Positions 1 to 7,345 of a stretch of DNA of 15,607 nt are shown piece after piece (within the stretch, counting starts at the first letter, position 1; the number at the start of each line of letters is the position of its first letter). Made by a program: the position numbers and the translations under genes. Source of the stretch: Bacillota bacterium (lineage in GTDB: Bacteria; Bacillota; Clostridia; Acetivibrionales; DTU013); assembly GCA_023435925.1 (NCBI GenBank), contig JAEZLF010000116.1:1-15607 (forward strand). The letters are read 5' to 3'. The notes under the pieces were generated by a model. It made no database searches. It was not told the origin of the DNA and was given only the letters and a program-made list of their open reading frames with translations.

Positions 1-946
1 CTTCCTGCTTCATAACAACCTTCTGCTGCTTTGATATAGAGTAGGCTAAAAATGCAAGAACCGTACCCAGCAAAAGAAATGGAATCGTCGGCAGAAACAG
101 TGCAAGGATAAAACACAATATCGAAGCAATCATGAGCACCTTGGGATTGCTGAATACCTGCTTTAAAAAATCCTTACTCATATCGGAATCGGAAGCCGCT
201 CTTGTAACAATGAAGCTGGTTGCCGTAGAAATCATCAAAGCCGGTATCTGGCTGACCAGGCCATCACCAATCGTAAGAACCGCATAGGTTTCCAGAGCCT
301 CCGAAAGAGTTTCTCCTCTTGAAACCATACCCATAACCAGTCCGCCTATGATGTTAATGACAGTAATGATGATACCCGCAATGGCATCATTTTTAACAAA
401 TTTGCTGGCACCATCCATTGCACCGTAAAAGTCAGCTTCCCGCTGTACTTTTTTTCGTCTTTCCTTTGCCTCGGTATCATTTATCAGACCTGCATTCAGG
501 TCGGCATCAATGGCCATCTGTTTCCCGGGCATTGCGTCGAGGGTAAATCTGGCCGCAACCTCCGCAACTCTTTCAGAGCCTTTGGTGATAACCATAAAAT
601 TCACTAATACGATCAAGGCAAATATAATAAATCCAACCACCAGATCGTTTCCGCCGACAAACCTTCCAAAGCCTTTAATTACTTCTCCGGCTTCGCCCTC
701 TCCAAGAATCAGCTTAGAGGAAGTCACATTGAGTGCCAGACGGTACATTGTTGTAACAACCAGCAGCGACGGGAATATGGAAAGCTGTAAAGGTTCCGTC
801 AAATACACTGTATTAAGCAGAATAATAACGGAAAGTATGATATTAATAGCAAGCAGTATGTCAAGAATGAAACCGGGTATCGGTAGTATAAAAGCCAGAA
901 TAATACCAACAATGATAACCGGTATCGAAGCATCTCTAACCCTCAA
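1..946 (-). CDS. flhA: Flagellar export gate protein FlhA, N-terminal part (3' end beyond window)
   Basis: FlhA is the largest membrane component of the flagellar type III export gate; its C-terminal cytoplasmic domain docks substrates and chaperones. Only about 315 N-terminal residues lie here, reading leftward off the edge. Visible are a first membrane pair (DASIPVIIVGIILAFILP, then a segment rich in I and L), the family loop with ARFTLDAMPGKQMAIDADLN followed by an EAKERRKKVQREADFYGAMDG stretch, and further membrane helices (AIAGIIITVINIIGGLVMGM). No in-frame ATG lies near the beginning, so the start is TTG at 946, behind a GAGGGGG ribosome binding site at 954-960. A stop codon in frame at 962-964 rules out an earlier start. 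It is the last flagellar gene visible in the operon, separated from flhB by a 116-base spacer. Identification is secure; the C-terminal domain cannot be assessed. Confidence 0.95.
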   Translation of the reverse strand, partial: MRVRDASIPVIIVGIILAFILPIPGFILDILLAINIILSVIILLNTVYLTEPLQLSIFPSLLVVTTMYRLALNVTSSKLILGEGEAGEVIKGFGRFVGGNDLVVGFIIFALIVLVNFMVITKGSERVAEVAARFTLDAMPGKQMAIDADLNAGLINDTEAKERRKKVQREADFYGAMDGASKFVKNDAIAGIIITVINIIGGLVMGMVSRGETLSEALETYAVLTIGDGLVSQIPALMISTATSFIVTRAASDSDMSKDFLKQVFSNPKVLMIASILCFILALFLPTIPFLLLGTVLAFLAYSISKQQKVVMKQE

Positions 947-1062
947 CGTCTTTCCCCCTCTTCATCAAATAAAACTCTTCATTTCATTTTCTTCATTTCA
1001 GCTTCTTATTCATTTGTTCCTTAGCCTGCAACCTTTGTCTGTTAACTGCAAGCATTGACCAC
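947..1062 (-). other. flhB-flhA spacer with degenerate tandem repeat and mini-ORFs
   Basis: This is a 116-base gap in an otherwise tight operon. Read on the minus strand it begins with degenerate copies of a 20-22-base unit (see repeat at 1012-1075) and continues as an A+G-rich stretch. That stretch holds a chain of very short overlapping ATG reading frames leading into the flhA start. It contains no gene of ordinary size, and I see no promoter or terminator. Confidence 0.6.
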
Positions 1063-1075
1063 TTAACCTACAACC
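1012..1075 (-). repeat. Three-unit degenerate tandem repeat overlapping the flhB 3' end
   Basis: On the minus strand three consecutive units of 22, 20 and 22 bases begin GGTTGTAGGTTAAG (1075), GCTTGCAGTTAACAG (1053) and GGTTGCAGGCTAAGG (1033). Units 1 and 3 agree at 13 of their first 15 bases; unit 2 is shorter and more diverged. Unit 1 contains the last codons and TAA stop of flhB, which suggests tandem duplication of the gene's end. Chance similarity is possible given the short unit. Confidence 0.45.
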
Positions 1076-2175
1076 TTGTTCTGCCCCTTAAGACTATATA
1101 CAAAAGCCAGCACCTCTGCAACAGCCTGATACAGTTCCTGTGGGATGGACTGACCCACTTCCACCGTATCATACAGACTTCTTGCCAAGGGTTTGTTTTC
1201 AACGATTTCTACCTTGTATTCCTTCGCAATCTCCTTAATCCTTAAAGCCAGATAGTCTTGCCCTTTTGCAATCATGATTGGCGCCGGTGACACGTCGGCA
1301 TCATATTTTAAAGCACATGCAAAATGTGTCGGGTTTGTAATAATAACATCAGCCTTTGGAACCTCCTGCATCATTCGCCGCATCGACATCTGCCTCTGCT
1401 TTTGCTTGATTTTTGATTTGATCTCAGGATTTCCCTCTGTTTGCTTGTATTCTTCCTTGATCTCCTGCTTGCTCATCTTCAGGTTTTTTTCGTATTCCCA
1501 CCATTGATAAATAAAGTCGAATACGCCCAGTATTACCAGAACCACACAAATTCTCACAGCCAGATCCACCGAAGTAATACCTATAAATGAAGCAATTTGC
1601 AAAAGCTCCATATTCATAAGGCTCATAATGGCAGATGCCCTGTCATTAATAAAACCATATGCCACGTATCCTATGATTGCAATTTTCAATACCGCTTTCA
1701 AAAGCTCCACAATGCCCCGCATTGAAAAAAGTCTTTTGAAACCACTAAAGGGATTGATTCTGTCAAACTTTGGCTTCAGAGTCTCCATTGTAAACAGAAA
1801 ACCCACCTGTGCATAGCTGACAATCAATCCTGTAAGTAAAGTAATTGCCAGTATGGGACCGACTGCCTTTAAAAAAACAATAGTACCATCCACGAAAGCA
1901 TGCATCAATATATCCGGCATATAAAAATCATTTGTCCCGGGATATTCTGTCAGCACCTTTTTTGCAAACTCCACTATTTGAAAATACATGTTGCTGCCAA
2001 AAATCCGTAATGCCATAAAAACAGATAATAGCACCAGGGCTGATGAAATCTCCCGGCTTTGAAAGACCTGTCCCTTTTCCCGGGCATCACGGCGCTTTTT
2101 GGGGGTTGCCTTCTCTGTTTTATCTCCGCCTCCCGAGCCCTGCGCAAACAGCTGGAGGTTTAGCTTATCTATCAT
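1063..2175 (-). CDS. flhB: Flagellar export gate protein and specificity switch FlhB
   Basis: FlhB is the export-gate subunit that changes substrate specificity from rod/hook to filament proteins after interaction with FliK. The 370-residue protein has normal family length. Residues 1-40 include LNLQLFA followed by DKTEKATPKKRRDAREKGQV, the conserved cytoplasmic lead-in. Four hydrophobic segments lie at roughly 44-60, 97-125, 160-185 and 195-225, then a charged linker (SKQEIKEEYKQTEGNPEIKSK). The autocleavage site NPTH is intact at 281-284 within ADVIITNPTHFACALKY, so self-cleavage between N and P is expected. Its ATG at 2175 overlaps the fliR stop as ATGA. The ribosome binding site is weak (AAGGA about 12 bases upstream), which suggests translational coupling to fliR. 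Confidence 0.97.
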   Translation of the reverse strand: MIDKLNLQLFAQGSGGGDKTEKATPKKRRDAREKGQVFQSREISSALVLLSVFMALRIFGSNMYFQIVEFAKKVLTEYPGTNDFYMPDILMHAFVDGTIVFLKAVGPILAITLLTGLIVSYAQVGFLFTMETLKPKFDRINPFSGFKRLFSMRGIVELLKAVLKIAIIGYVAYGFINDRASAIMSLMNMELLQIASFIGITSVDLAVRICVVLVILGVFDFIYQWWEYEKNLKMSKQEIKEEYKQTEGNPEIKSKIKQKQRQMSMRRMMQEVPKADVIITNPTHFACALKYDADVSPAPIMIAKGQDYLALRIKEIAKEYKVEIVENKPLARSLYDTVEVGQSIPQELYQAVAEVLAFVYSLKGQNKVVG

Positions 2176-2960
2176 TCCGGCTTAAGTTCCTTTATATAGT
2201 TAAACATACTGCCGTCCATTTCTCTGAAAACTGACTGCATAATGTTTATGAACATTGGCATTGTAATGATTAAAATAATGAATCCGACAAATATTTTTAA
2301 CGGCATGCCGATTACAAAAATATTTAATTGCGGAACCATTTTCGATATCGTCCCCAGAGCCACATCGGTTATTAAAATGGCCGCAACTACCGGAGCCGCT
2401 ATCTTGAATCCGGTCTCAAACACAGTCGCAAATATGGTCATGAGGCCGTCGGTCAGGCTTGCATCAAATACCGCAGAACCAAGGGGTAATGTTTCATAGC
2501 TGTTGAATATTGCCTTAATGATTACATGGTGTCCATTCATTAACATCAGCAGCAGCATACTGATCATAAAATATAGATTGGATGTGATCGGCACCTGGAT
2601 GTTGCTTACCGGATCCATCACACTGACCACTCCGAATCCGATTTGCATGTCGATCATTTCCCCTGCCACATAGATAGCTGTAAATGCAATATAAGCAATA
2701 AAACCAATCGACAATCCGACAATGAATTCCTTCATCACCAGCAGAGTATATCCCAAAAGGCTTTCATCCGGTTGAAAGCCTCCCACAATCGTTGTATTTA
2801 CAAGGATCAGCGCCGTAAAAAACGAAAAACCTATTTTGAAGTAAGCAGGTATATTCTGTCGCCCGAATATAGGTGCAACCACAAACAGGCCGGTCATGCG
2901 GACAAATACAAGTATAAAAACATCAAAACCATTTAGTAGCAATCCTGCCGGTATTGTCAA
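2172..2960 (-). CDS. fliR: Flagellar export gate protein FliR
   Basis: FliR is part of the FliP/Q/R core complex that forms the export channel. The protein is almost wholly hydrophobic, with six or so membrane segments, family-typical FVVAPIFGRQNIPAYFKIG near the N terminus, MIDMQIGFGVVSVMDP in the middle and a short polar C terminus. A frame from ATG 2984 would give 270 residues, but no ribosome binding site precedes it. A strong GGAGGG at 2968-2973 lies seven bases before TTG at 2960. I therefore take TTG 2960 as the start (262 residues), which also leaves about ten residues before the first helix, similar to B. subtilis FliR. It overlaps flhB by ATGA and follows fliQ by about 40 bases. Product is certain; the start is probable. 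Confidence 0.93.
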   Translation of the reverse strand: MTIPAGLLLNGFDVFILVFVRMTGLFVVAPIFGRQNIPAYFKIGFSFFTALILVNTTIVGGFQPDESLLGYTLLVMKEFIVGLSIGFIAYIAFTAIYVAGEMIDMQIGFGVVSVMDPVSNIQVPITSNLYFMISMLLLMLMNGHHVIIKAIFNSYETLPLGSAVFDASLTDGLMTIFATVFETGFKIAAPVVAAILITDVALGTISKMVPQLNIFVIGMPLKIFVGFIILIITMPMFINIMQSVFREMDGSMFNYIKELKPE

Positions 2961-2967
2961 TATCCCA

Positions 2968-2973
2968 CCCTCC
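2968..2973 (-). promoter_or_regulatory. Ribosome binding site that sets the fliR TTG start
   Basis: GGAGGG on the minus strand is seven bases upstream of TTG 2960. It lies inside the frame that would begin at ATG 2984, which has only T/A-rich sequence (TTTTGATTTAAACA) in front of it. Confidence 0.65.
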
Positions 2974-3000
2974 AACTGTGGCATTGTTTAAATCAAAACA

Positions 3001-3270
3001 CTATCGGATAAACTGGATGATACTGTCAAAAAGACTGTTTGTATATTCCATTAGTGTCTTCAGCATCCATGAACCAAACACTGCCAAGCCTGCAAGTATC
3101 GCCAGTATCTTAGGGATAAAGGACAAGGCCTGCTCCTGGATCTGTGTCGTTGCCTGAAATATGCTGACGGCAAGTCCGACAATCAGACTGAGTGCCAGCA
3201 GAGGTGCGGCAACATAAACGGTAGTCAGCAATGCATTTTGTGCGATATTTAATACGGTTCCTTCATCCAT
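3001..3270 (-). CDS. fliQ: Flagellar export gate protein FliQ
   Basis: FliQ is the small two-helix subunit that wraps around FliP/FliR in the export channel. The 89-residue length is standard. Two hydrophobic hairpin helices are visible: ALLTTVYVAAPLLALSLIVGL and LSFIPKILAILAGLAVFG. Between them sits the family motif AVSIFQATTQIQEQALSF. The C terminus continues with the typical WMLKTLMEYTNSLFDSIIQFI pattern. ATG 3270 follows GAGGTGGGG at 3273-3281, close upstream. It lies 16 bases after fliP and before fliR, the usual P-Q-R order. Confidence 0.97.
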   Translation of the reverse strand: MDEGTVLNIAQNALLTTVYVAAPLLALSLIVGLAVSIFQATTQIQEQALSFIPKILAILAGLAVFGSWMLKTLMEYTNSLFDSIIQFIR

Positions 3271-3286
3271 TTCCCCACCTCATAAT

Positions 3287-4057
3287 CTATGAAATAAAAG
3301 ATGTTACAAGCGTCTTTGATATCAGGCTCCACCCGTCTACCATGATAAAAAGCAGTATCTTAAACGGTAAAGATATCATTACCGGTGGGAGCATCATCAT
3401 ACCCATGGACATCAGTGTACTTGATACCACCATGTCAATAATTAAAAATGGTATAAAAATGAGAAAACCGATCTTAAAGGCAATAGTCAGCTCATTCAGA
3501 ATAAAAGCCGGTATGACAACTGTTAACGGCAAGCTCATTGGATCCACCGGTGTTTCAATCTTTGCCAGCGAAACAAAAAATGCCAGATCCTTTTCATTGC
3601 TTCCAAATTGCTTCAGCATAAATCCCTTGATCTCTTGTGACGCGTTATCCAACGCCTGTTGCTGCGTTATTTCACCTTTATTGAATGGTTCGTAGGCTTG
3701 GGTATTGATATCACTGATGACAGGTGTCATGATAAAAAGGGATAAAAATAAAGCAAGCCCAATCAGTACCTGATTTGGCGGCATTTGCTGTGTACCAAGT
3801 GCATTTCTCAAAAAGGAAAGTACGATGATGATTCTGGTAAAAGAAGTCATCATGATAATGATAGAGGGAGCCAATGATAAGATGGTCAGTATCAGGAGGA
3901 TCTGAATGCTTGACGATACCTCCTGGGGCGTTGTTGCAGGCTCAACATCAAATCCGAACTTGAATGGAAATGTAGTCTCAGCAAAAACTTCTGAATTGAA
4001 AAAGGCTATTATAAGTAAAACAACCGCAATTTGCAGACCTCTCAATCTACTTCTCAT
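3287..4057 (-). CDS. fliP: Flagellar export gate protein FliP
   Basis: FliP forms the pentameric heart of the export channel. The open frame extends to 4108, but that part overlaps fliO. The ATG at 4057 gives a 256-residue protein starting MRSRLRGLQIAVVLLIIAFF with a cleavable-type signal peptide ending near SEVFA, as expected for FliP. An ATG at 4069 is a possible alternative. Family signatures are clear: LILTILSLAPSIIIMMTSFT, then IIIVLSFLRNALGTQQMPPN, and PVDPMSLPLTVVIPAFILNE before the C-terminal helices with MGMMMLPPVMISLPFKILLF. The start overlaps the fliO stop by 11 bases, implying coupled translation. Confident in product; start chosen from the signal peptide and overlap. Confidence 0.95.
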   Translation of the reverse strand: MRSRLRGLQIAVVLLIIAFFNSEVFAETTFPFKFGFDVEPATTPQEVSSSIQILLILTILSLAPSIIIMMTSFTRIIIVLSFLRNALGTQQMPPNQVLIGLALFLSLFIMTPVISDINTQAYEPFNKGEITQQQALDNASQEIKGFMLKQFGSNEKDLAFFVSLAKIETPVDPMSLPLTVVIPAFILNELTIAFKIGFLIFIPFLIIDMVVSSTLMSMGMMMLPPVMISLPFKILLFIMVDGWSLISKTLVTSFIS

Positions 4058-4553
4058 TTGTATTGTCATCCCCAATTTCTTCGAACTGATTTTTATCCTT
4101 TTGTACAATCATCCTCAATCGGCTGAGGTTTGATTTAAAATCATGACGTTCCGGTATGTTCTGGGGAGTTCCGTTTACCGGAGCACCGCCGTTCTTATCT
4201 TTTTTTGCCTTATACATACCCGCATACTTTTCAAACAGTGAGGCAAAATCAAAAACATTTTTATCCTGAGCAAAATCTTCCGAGTCCTTTTCCGTGTCTT
4301 CCGGTTCTATTGTCGTCAGATACTCTACCGTCTTTGATGTGGTTGCAATAAGAATATATTGCTTTCCGGCTTTTACCAGATGCAATCGTTTATCCATGCC
4401 CAGGGGCAGTGATTCGATAATACTGATGTTCTTACCCCGCATGGCCTTGCTTTGTCTCCCCCCGATATATTTTGTAGTGATATATGTCAGGAAGAGCAGG
4501 GAACAAAAGCCAATCAATAATAATATGATCTTGAGTACATCCATTCCCTCCAT
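4047..4553 (-). CDS. fliO: Flagellar biosynthetic protein FliO (FliZ of B. subtilis)
   Basis: FliO is a membrane protein that assists assembly or stability of the FliP ring. Starting at ATG 4553, the product is 168 residues: one N-terminal membrane helix (VLKIILLLIGFCSLLFLTYI), then the FliO domain pattern ISIIESLPLGMDKRLHLVKA and GKQYILIATTSKTVEYL, then a charged, poorly conserved tail. A frame from TTG 4592 exists, but the GGGGGG at 4558-4563 and the helix position favour ATG 4553; ATG 4544 is also possible. It sits between cheY and fliP, the standard location, and overlaps fliP. B. subtilis FliZ has a signal peptide; here the first helix looks like an anchor. Confidence 0.88.
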   Translation of the reverse strand: MEGMDVLKIILLLIGFCSLLFLTYITTKYIGGRQSKAMRGKNISIIESLPLGMDKRLHLVKAGKQYILIATTSKTVEYLTTIEPEDTEKDSEDFAQDKNVFDFASLFEKYAGMYKAKKDKNGGAPVNGTPQNIPERHDFKSNLSRLRMIVQKDKNQFEEIGDDNTNEK

Positions 4554-4630
4554 AATGCCCCCCGGTTCCAAGCCGCACTTCTGCTTTCGCAAGTAAACTG
4601 CATCCTATGTAATACTGTTGCTCCGGGATC

Positions 4631-4993
4631 TCAGCCTAACACCTTCTTTACGGCTTCAATAACTCTCTCTGCCTGAAAGGGTTTCACAATAAAATCTCTT
4701 GCTCCAGCCTGTATTGACTCAATAACCATGGCCTGCTGCCCCATTGCGGAGCACATTATAACCTGAGAATCACCGTTTATTTTTCGAATTTCCTTGACAG
4801 CCTGTATACCATCCACTTCAGGCATTGTAATATCCATAATGACAAGGTCAGGAACCAATTCCTTATATTTCTCAATTGCACGGCCGCCATGTTCGGCTTC
4901 TCCTACTACTTCATAGCCGTTCTTGGACAGAATGTCCTTGATCATCATTCTCATAAAAGCAGCATCGTCAACAATCAGAATTCTTTTACCCAT
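4631..4993 (-). CDS. cheY: Chemotaxis response regulator CheY
   Basis: CheY is a single-domain receiver that, when phosphorylated by CheA, binds the flagellar switch and changes rotation. The 120-residue protein has all key residues: acidic pair D9 D10, phospho-acceptor D54 (LVIMDITMPEVDG), S82 (VIMCSAMG) and K104 (FIVKPF). No output domain follows. ATG 4993 has AGGGGAG at 5001-5007. The gene directly follows fliY, whose product carries phosphatase sites for CheY-P, as in B. subtilis. The 134-base upstream spacer is long for this operon and contains a dyad and a promoter-like sequence, so extra local control is possible. Confidence 0.96.
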   Translation of the reverse strand: MGKRILIVDDAAFMRMMIKDILSKNGYEVVGEAEHGGRAIEKYKELVPDLVIMDITMPEVDGIQAVKEIRKINGDSQVIMCSAMGQQAMVIESIQAGARDFIVKPFQAERVIEAVKKVLG

Positions 4994-5047
4994 AATTCTC
5001 TCCCCTTATAGTGTGAGTATATAGAACCGTCTGAACTTATGTTATCA

Positions 5048-5101
5048 TGTCACTAAAGTATAATCAAGGTAAATTATAACATGATTATTCATTAAGTGAC
5101 A
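5048..5101. repeat. Large imperfect inverted repeat upstream of cheY
   Basis: The outer arms TGTCACT (5048-5054) and AGTGACA (5095-5101) pair perfectly, as do the inner arms ATAATCA (5060-5066) and TGATTAT (5082-5088). The asymmetric A+T-rich segments between outer and inner arms do not pair well. The central loop of 15 bases contains a TGTTATAAT sequence on the minus strand. No U-run follows on either strand, so this is not a canonical terminator. It could be an operator dyad or an mRNA hairpin. Confidence 0.5.
5073..5081 (-). promoter_or_regulatory. Possible extended -10 promoter element for cheY
   Basis: TGTTATAAT on the minus strand matches the extended -10 form TGnTATAAT of the housekeeping sigma factor. 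No good -35 lies at the right distance, which extended -10 promoters can tolerate. A second weaker candidate is TTGATT, 17 bases, TAACAT slightly downstream. A+T-rich spacers produce such matches by chance. No SigD-type TAAA/GCCGATAT box is seen. Confidence 0.3.
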
Positions 5102-5127
5102 CCATCATTCTCAATCCGACACAAAAT

Positions 5128-6345
5128 TTATAGCCGCTTGCTCGGGTGAATAATATCCGTTATTCTTACACCAAAGCTTTCATCGATAACAACAACTTCA
5201 CCTTTAGCCACTGATTTACCGTTTACCAGTATATCAACCGGCTCACCCGCTAATTTGTCAAGCTCGATGATAGAACCAGGACTAAACTCCAGTATTTCCT
5301 TTATCAATTTGTGGGTACGCCCCAGTTCTACAGTAACCTGCAGCGGGACATCCATAATCAGACTGATGTTTTTCCTTTCAAGCATGATTTTTCCGTCATC
5401 GAAATTTTCAAAATGCGCAGGCTGAACATTGACCGGCTGCCGGTTCTGCCTCGGAGCTTGATTGCCCCATACGGCAGGCTGCTCGGGTTCAACATGCATC
5501 TGGTATTCCGGCTGGTACTGCGGCTGATACTGCGGCGGCTGCTGGCTGTAAACTGCCGGTTGCTGCGGTTGTGGTGGTTGCGGCGGCTGCTGCCAGTTCT
5601 GGGCTTGTGCCGGTGCCGGTGCCGCAGACTGCTGTCTGACTTCCTTGGGTATCTCGTAAGTACCACTGCCGGCATCTGTATTCAGCAGGTTTTCTACCAG
5701 CTCCTTTGCAAAGGATATTGGCAGGATCTGCATGATCTCACTGTCAATCAGTGTACCAACGATCATCTTGAACGCGATTTTTACAACCTTCTCTGAATTG
5801 GACGCACCAATATTCTGCTGAATGGTATCCAAATCAAAAATAAAGGCTTTGGGCGGTGAAATATCGATTCTTTTATCAAACATGGAGGACATCGATGTCG
5901 AAGAAGAACCAACCATCTGATTCATTGCTTCACTGATAGCACTCAGATGAAAATCAGATAGATTTCCTTCCGCATTGCTCCCATCTCCGCCCATCATCAG
6001 ATCCGTAATGATCTTTACATCCTGCTCCTTCAAAATCAGCAGATTACTCCCTATAAGCCCTTTCGTATACTCTACCTTAACAGCAACATAGGAAGTAGAA
6101 TACTCATGTGCAATCGTATCCCAGTCACCAACTGTTACCGTGGGGGTCGTAATCATGACCTTCTGTCCAAGCAGTGTGAATAGCGTCGTTGCTGAAGTTC
6201 CCATGCTGATATTTCCAATTTCCCCCAGGGCATCTACTTCCTGTGGATTCAGGTCATCAGAGATATCCGGAGCCTCGACCATCGTTTCCACCGAAGAACC
6301 GTTCAATAAAGCATCTATTTCCGCTTGTGATAACATATCTCCCAA
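5128..6345 (-). CDS. fliY: Flagellar motor switch phosphatase FliY (CheC-like plus FliN domain)
   Basis: FliY is the Gram-positive C-ring protein that replaces FliN and removes phosphate from CheY-P. The N terminus GDMLSQAEIDALL mirrors the CheY-binding N terminus of FliM. The CheC-like part (about 35-225) has both active-site patterns S/D-x3-E-x2-N-x22-P: D38, E42, N45, P68 and S135, E139, N142, P165. A linker rich in Gln and Pro (about 237-315, with QYQPQYQPEYQ) leads to a C-terminal SpoA/FliN domain (about 322-400). Start choice: ATG 6354 directly abuts AGGAGG with no spacer, while TTG 6345 lies nine bases after it and gives a beginning parallel to FliM; TTG is preferred (405 residues). 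It starts one base after the fliM stop. Confidence 0.95.
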   Translation of the reverse strand: MGDMLSQAEIDALLNGSSVETMVEAPDISDDLNPQEVDALGEIGNISMGTSATTLFTLLGQKVMITTPTVTVGDWDTIAHEYSTSYVAVKVEYTKGLIGSNLLILKEQDVKIITDLMMGGDGSNAEGNLSDFHLSAISEAMNQMVGSSSTSMSSMFDKRIDISPPKAFIFDLDTIQQNIGASNSEKVVKIAFKMIVGTLIDSEIMQILPISFAKELVENLLNTDAGSGTYEIPKEVRQQSAAPAPAQAQNWQQPPQPPQPQQPAVYSQQPPQYQPQYQPEYQMHVEPEQPAVWGNQAPRQNRQPVNVQPAHFENFDDGKIMLERKNISLIMDVPLQVTVELGRTHKLIKEILEFSPGSIIELDKLAGEPVDILVNGKSVAKGEVVVIDESFGVRITDIIHPSKRL

Positions 6346-6346
6346 A

Positions 6347-7333
6347 TTATTCATCCTCCTTCTTTAGCACCTTGGAGATTTTCATAGCAACCTTATTCTT
6401 TTTCACACCCGGGACCGCAAAAAATTTAAGGTGATCTCCAACATGCACTTCCATATCGTCATTCACTCCTGTATCAAGGGGCAGCACATCACCCGGCTGC
6501 AGCTCAATAAAATCATTGACCGTTATTGTGGTTTTACCAAGCACTGCTTTTACAGGAACTGCTGTATTACGGACTCTGTTTTCTATCGTTTCCTTCATTT
6601 CCGGAGTTGCTTCTTTTTCAATATTCGAAAACCAGAACTTCGTACTGAGCTTTGATGCAATAGGCTCAACGACCATATGGGGTATGCAGATGTTGATCAT
6701 ACCGTCCACATCTCCGACCCGTGCGCTTAATGTGATCAGTGCTACTGTCTCATTTTGTGCGACGATTTGTGCAAATTGGGCATTGGTTTCGATTTTATCC
6801 AGTCTGGGTCTTATCGAAATCACGTTTTCCCATGGTTCACGCATCAGATTCAGAATCTGTATAATAATCCTCTCGATAATTGCAAGCTCTATTTCTGTAA
6901 AGTCTCTGACTCTTTCCATGGAAGAGCCTCTTCCGCCAAGGATTCGGTCAACCAGAGCAAAGGATATATTCGGCTCAATCTCAAAAATAATGGAACCTGA
7001 CAAAGGTGCAAAATCAATAATTGCAATGATGACCGGATTGGATACCGAATTACTGAAGTCACTGTACGGCAGCGCTTCAACAGATACGACATCCACCTGA
7101 ACCAGTGTTCTGAGATACCCCGTCAGAAAGTTGGTTACCAATCTGGCATAGTTATCATAAATAATGTTCAGTGTCTTAATATGATCCTTGGCAAATTTGC
7201 TGGCTCTCTTGAAATCATGATTCTTGACCTTTTTTTCCTGGGTGGTGGTCTGCATTTCCTTTGCATCAAGCTCGCCGGTGCTAAGGGCTTTAAGCAGATC
7301 ATCTATTTCATTTTGAGACAGAATATCTCCCAC
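6347..7333 (-). CDS. fliM: Flagellar motor switch protein FliM
   Basis: FliM is the C-ring protein that receives CheY-P and links FliG to FliY. The 328-residue length is typical. The N-terminal CheY-binding peptide is SQNEIDDLLKAL (residues 6-17). The central CheC-like domain includes RLVTNFLTGYLRTLVQVDVV, ALPYSDFSNSVSNP and LVDRILGGRG; as usual for FliM it is a structural domain without phosphatase residues. The C-terminal SpoA domain contains AVLGKTTITVNDFIELQPGD and VLPLDTG. The start is GTG 7333 with AGGAGG eight bases upstream. That site overlaps the fliL TAG stop (TAGGAGGTG). Confidence 0.97.
   Translation of the reverse strand: MGDILSQNEIDDLLKALSTGELDAKEMQTTTQEKKVKNHDFKRASKFAKDHIKTLNIIYDNYARLVTNFLTGYLRTLVQVDVVSVEALPYSDFSNSVSNPVIIAIIDFAPLSGSIIFEIEPNISFALVDRILGGRGSSMERVRDFTEIELAIIERIIIQILNLMREPWENVISIRPRLDKIETNAQFAQIVAQNETVALITLSARVGDVDGMINICIPHMVVEPIASKLSTKFWFSNIEKEATPEMKETIENRVRNTAVPVKAVLGKTTITVNDFIELQPGDVLPLDTGVNDDMEVHVGDHLKFFAVPGVKKNKVAMKISKVLKKEDE
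6355..6360 (-). promoter_or_regulatory. Ribosome binding site that favours the fliY TTG start
   Basis: AGGAGG on the minus strand lies within the last codons of fliM. ATG 6354 follows immediately, too close for initiation. TTG 6345 follows at nine bases, a normal spacing. Confidence 0.65.
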
Positions 7334-7345
7334 TTAAACCACCTC

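Noticed and set aside
510..1058. 182-codon plus-strand frame opposite flhA
   Set aside because: Antisense shadow of flhA; the minus strand encodes a clear FlhA N terminus over the same bases.
4562..4600. Hairpin in the cheY-fliO gap (ACTTGC, GAAA loop, bulged return arm)
   Set aside because: The stem is short with a 2-base bulge and partly overlaps possible fliO codons; too weak to call.
6516..7100. 194-codon plus-strand frame opposite fliM
   Set aside because: Antisense to a fully conserved FliM coding sequence, with no independent signals.
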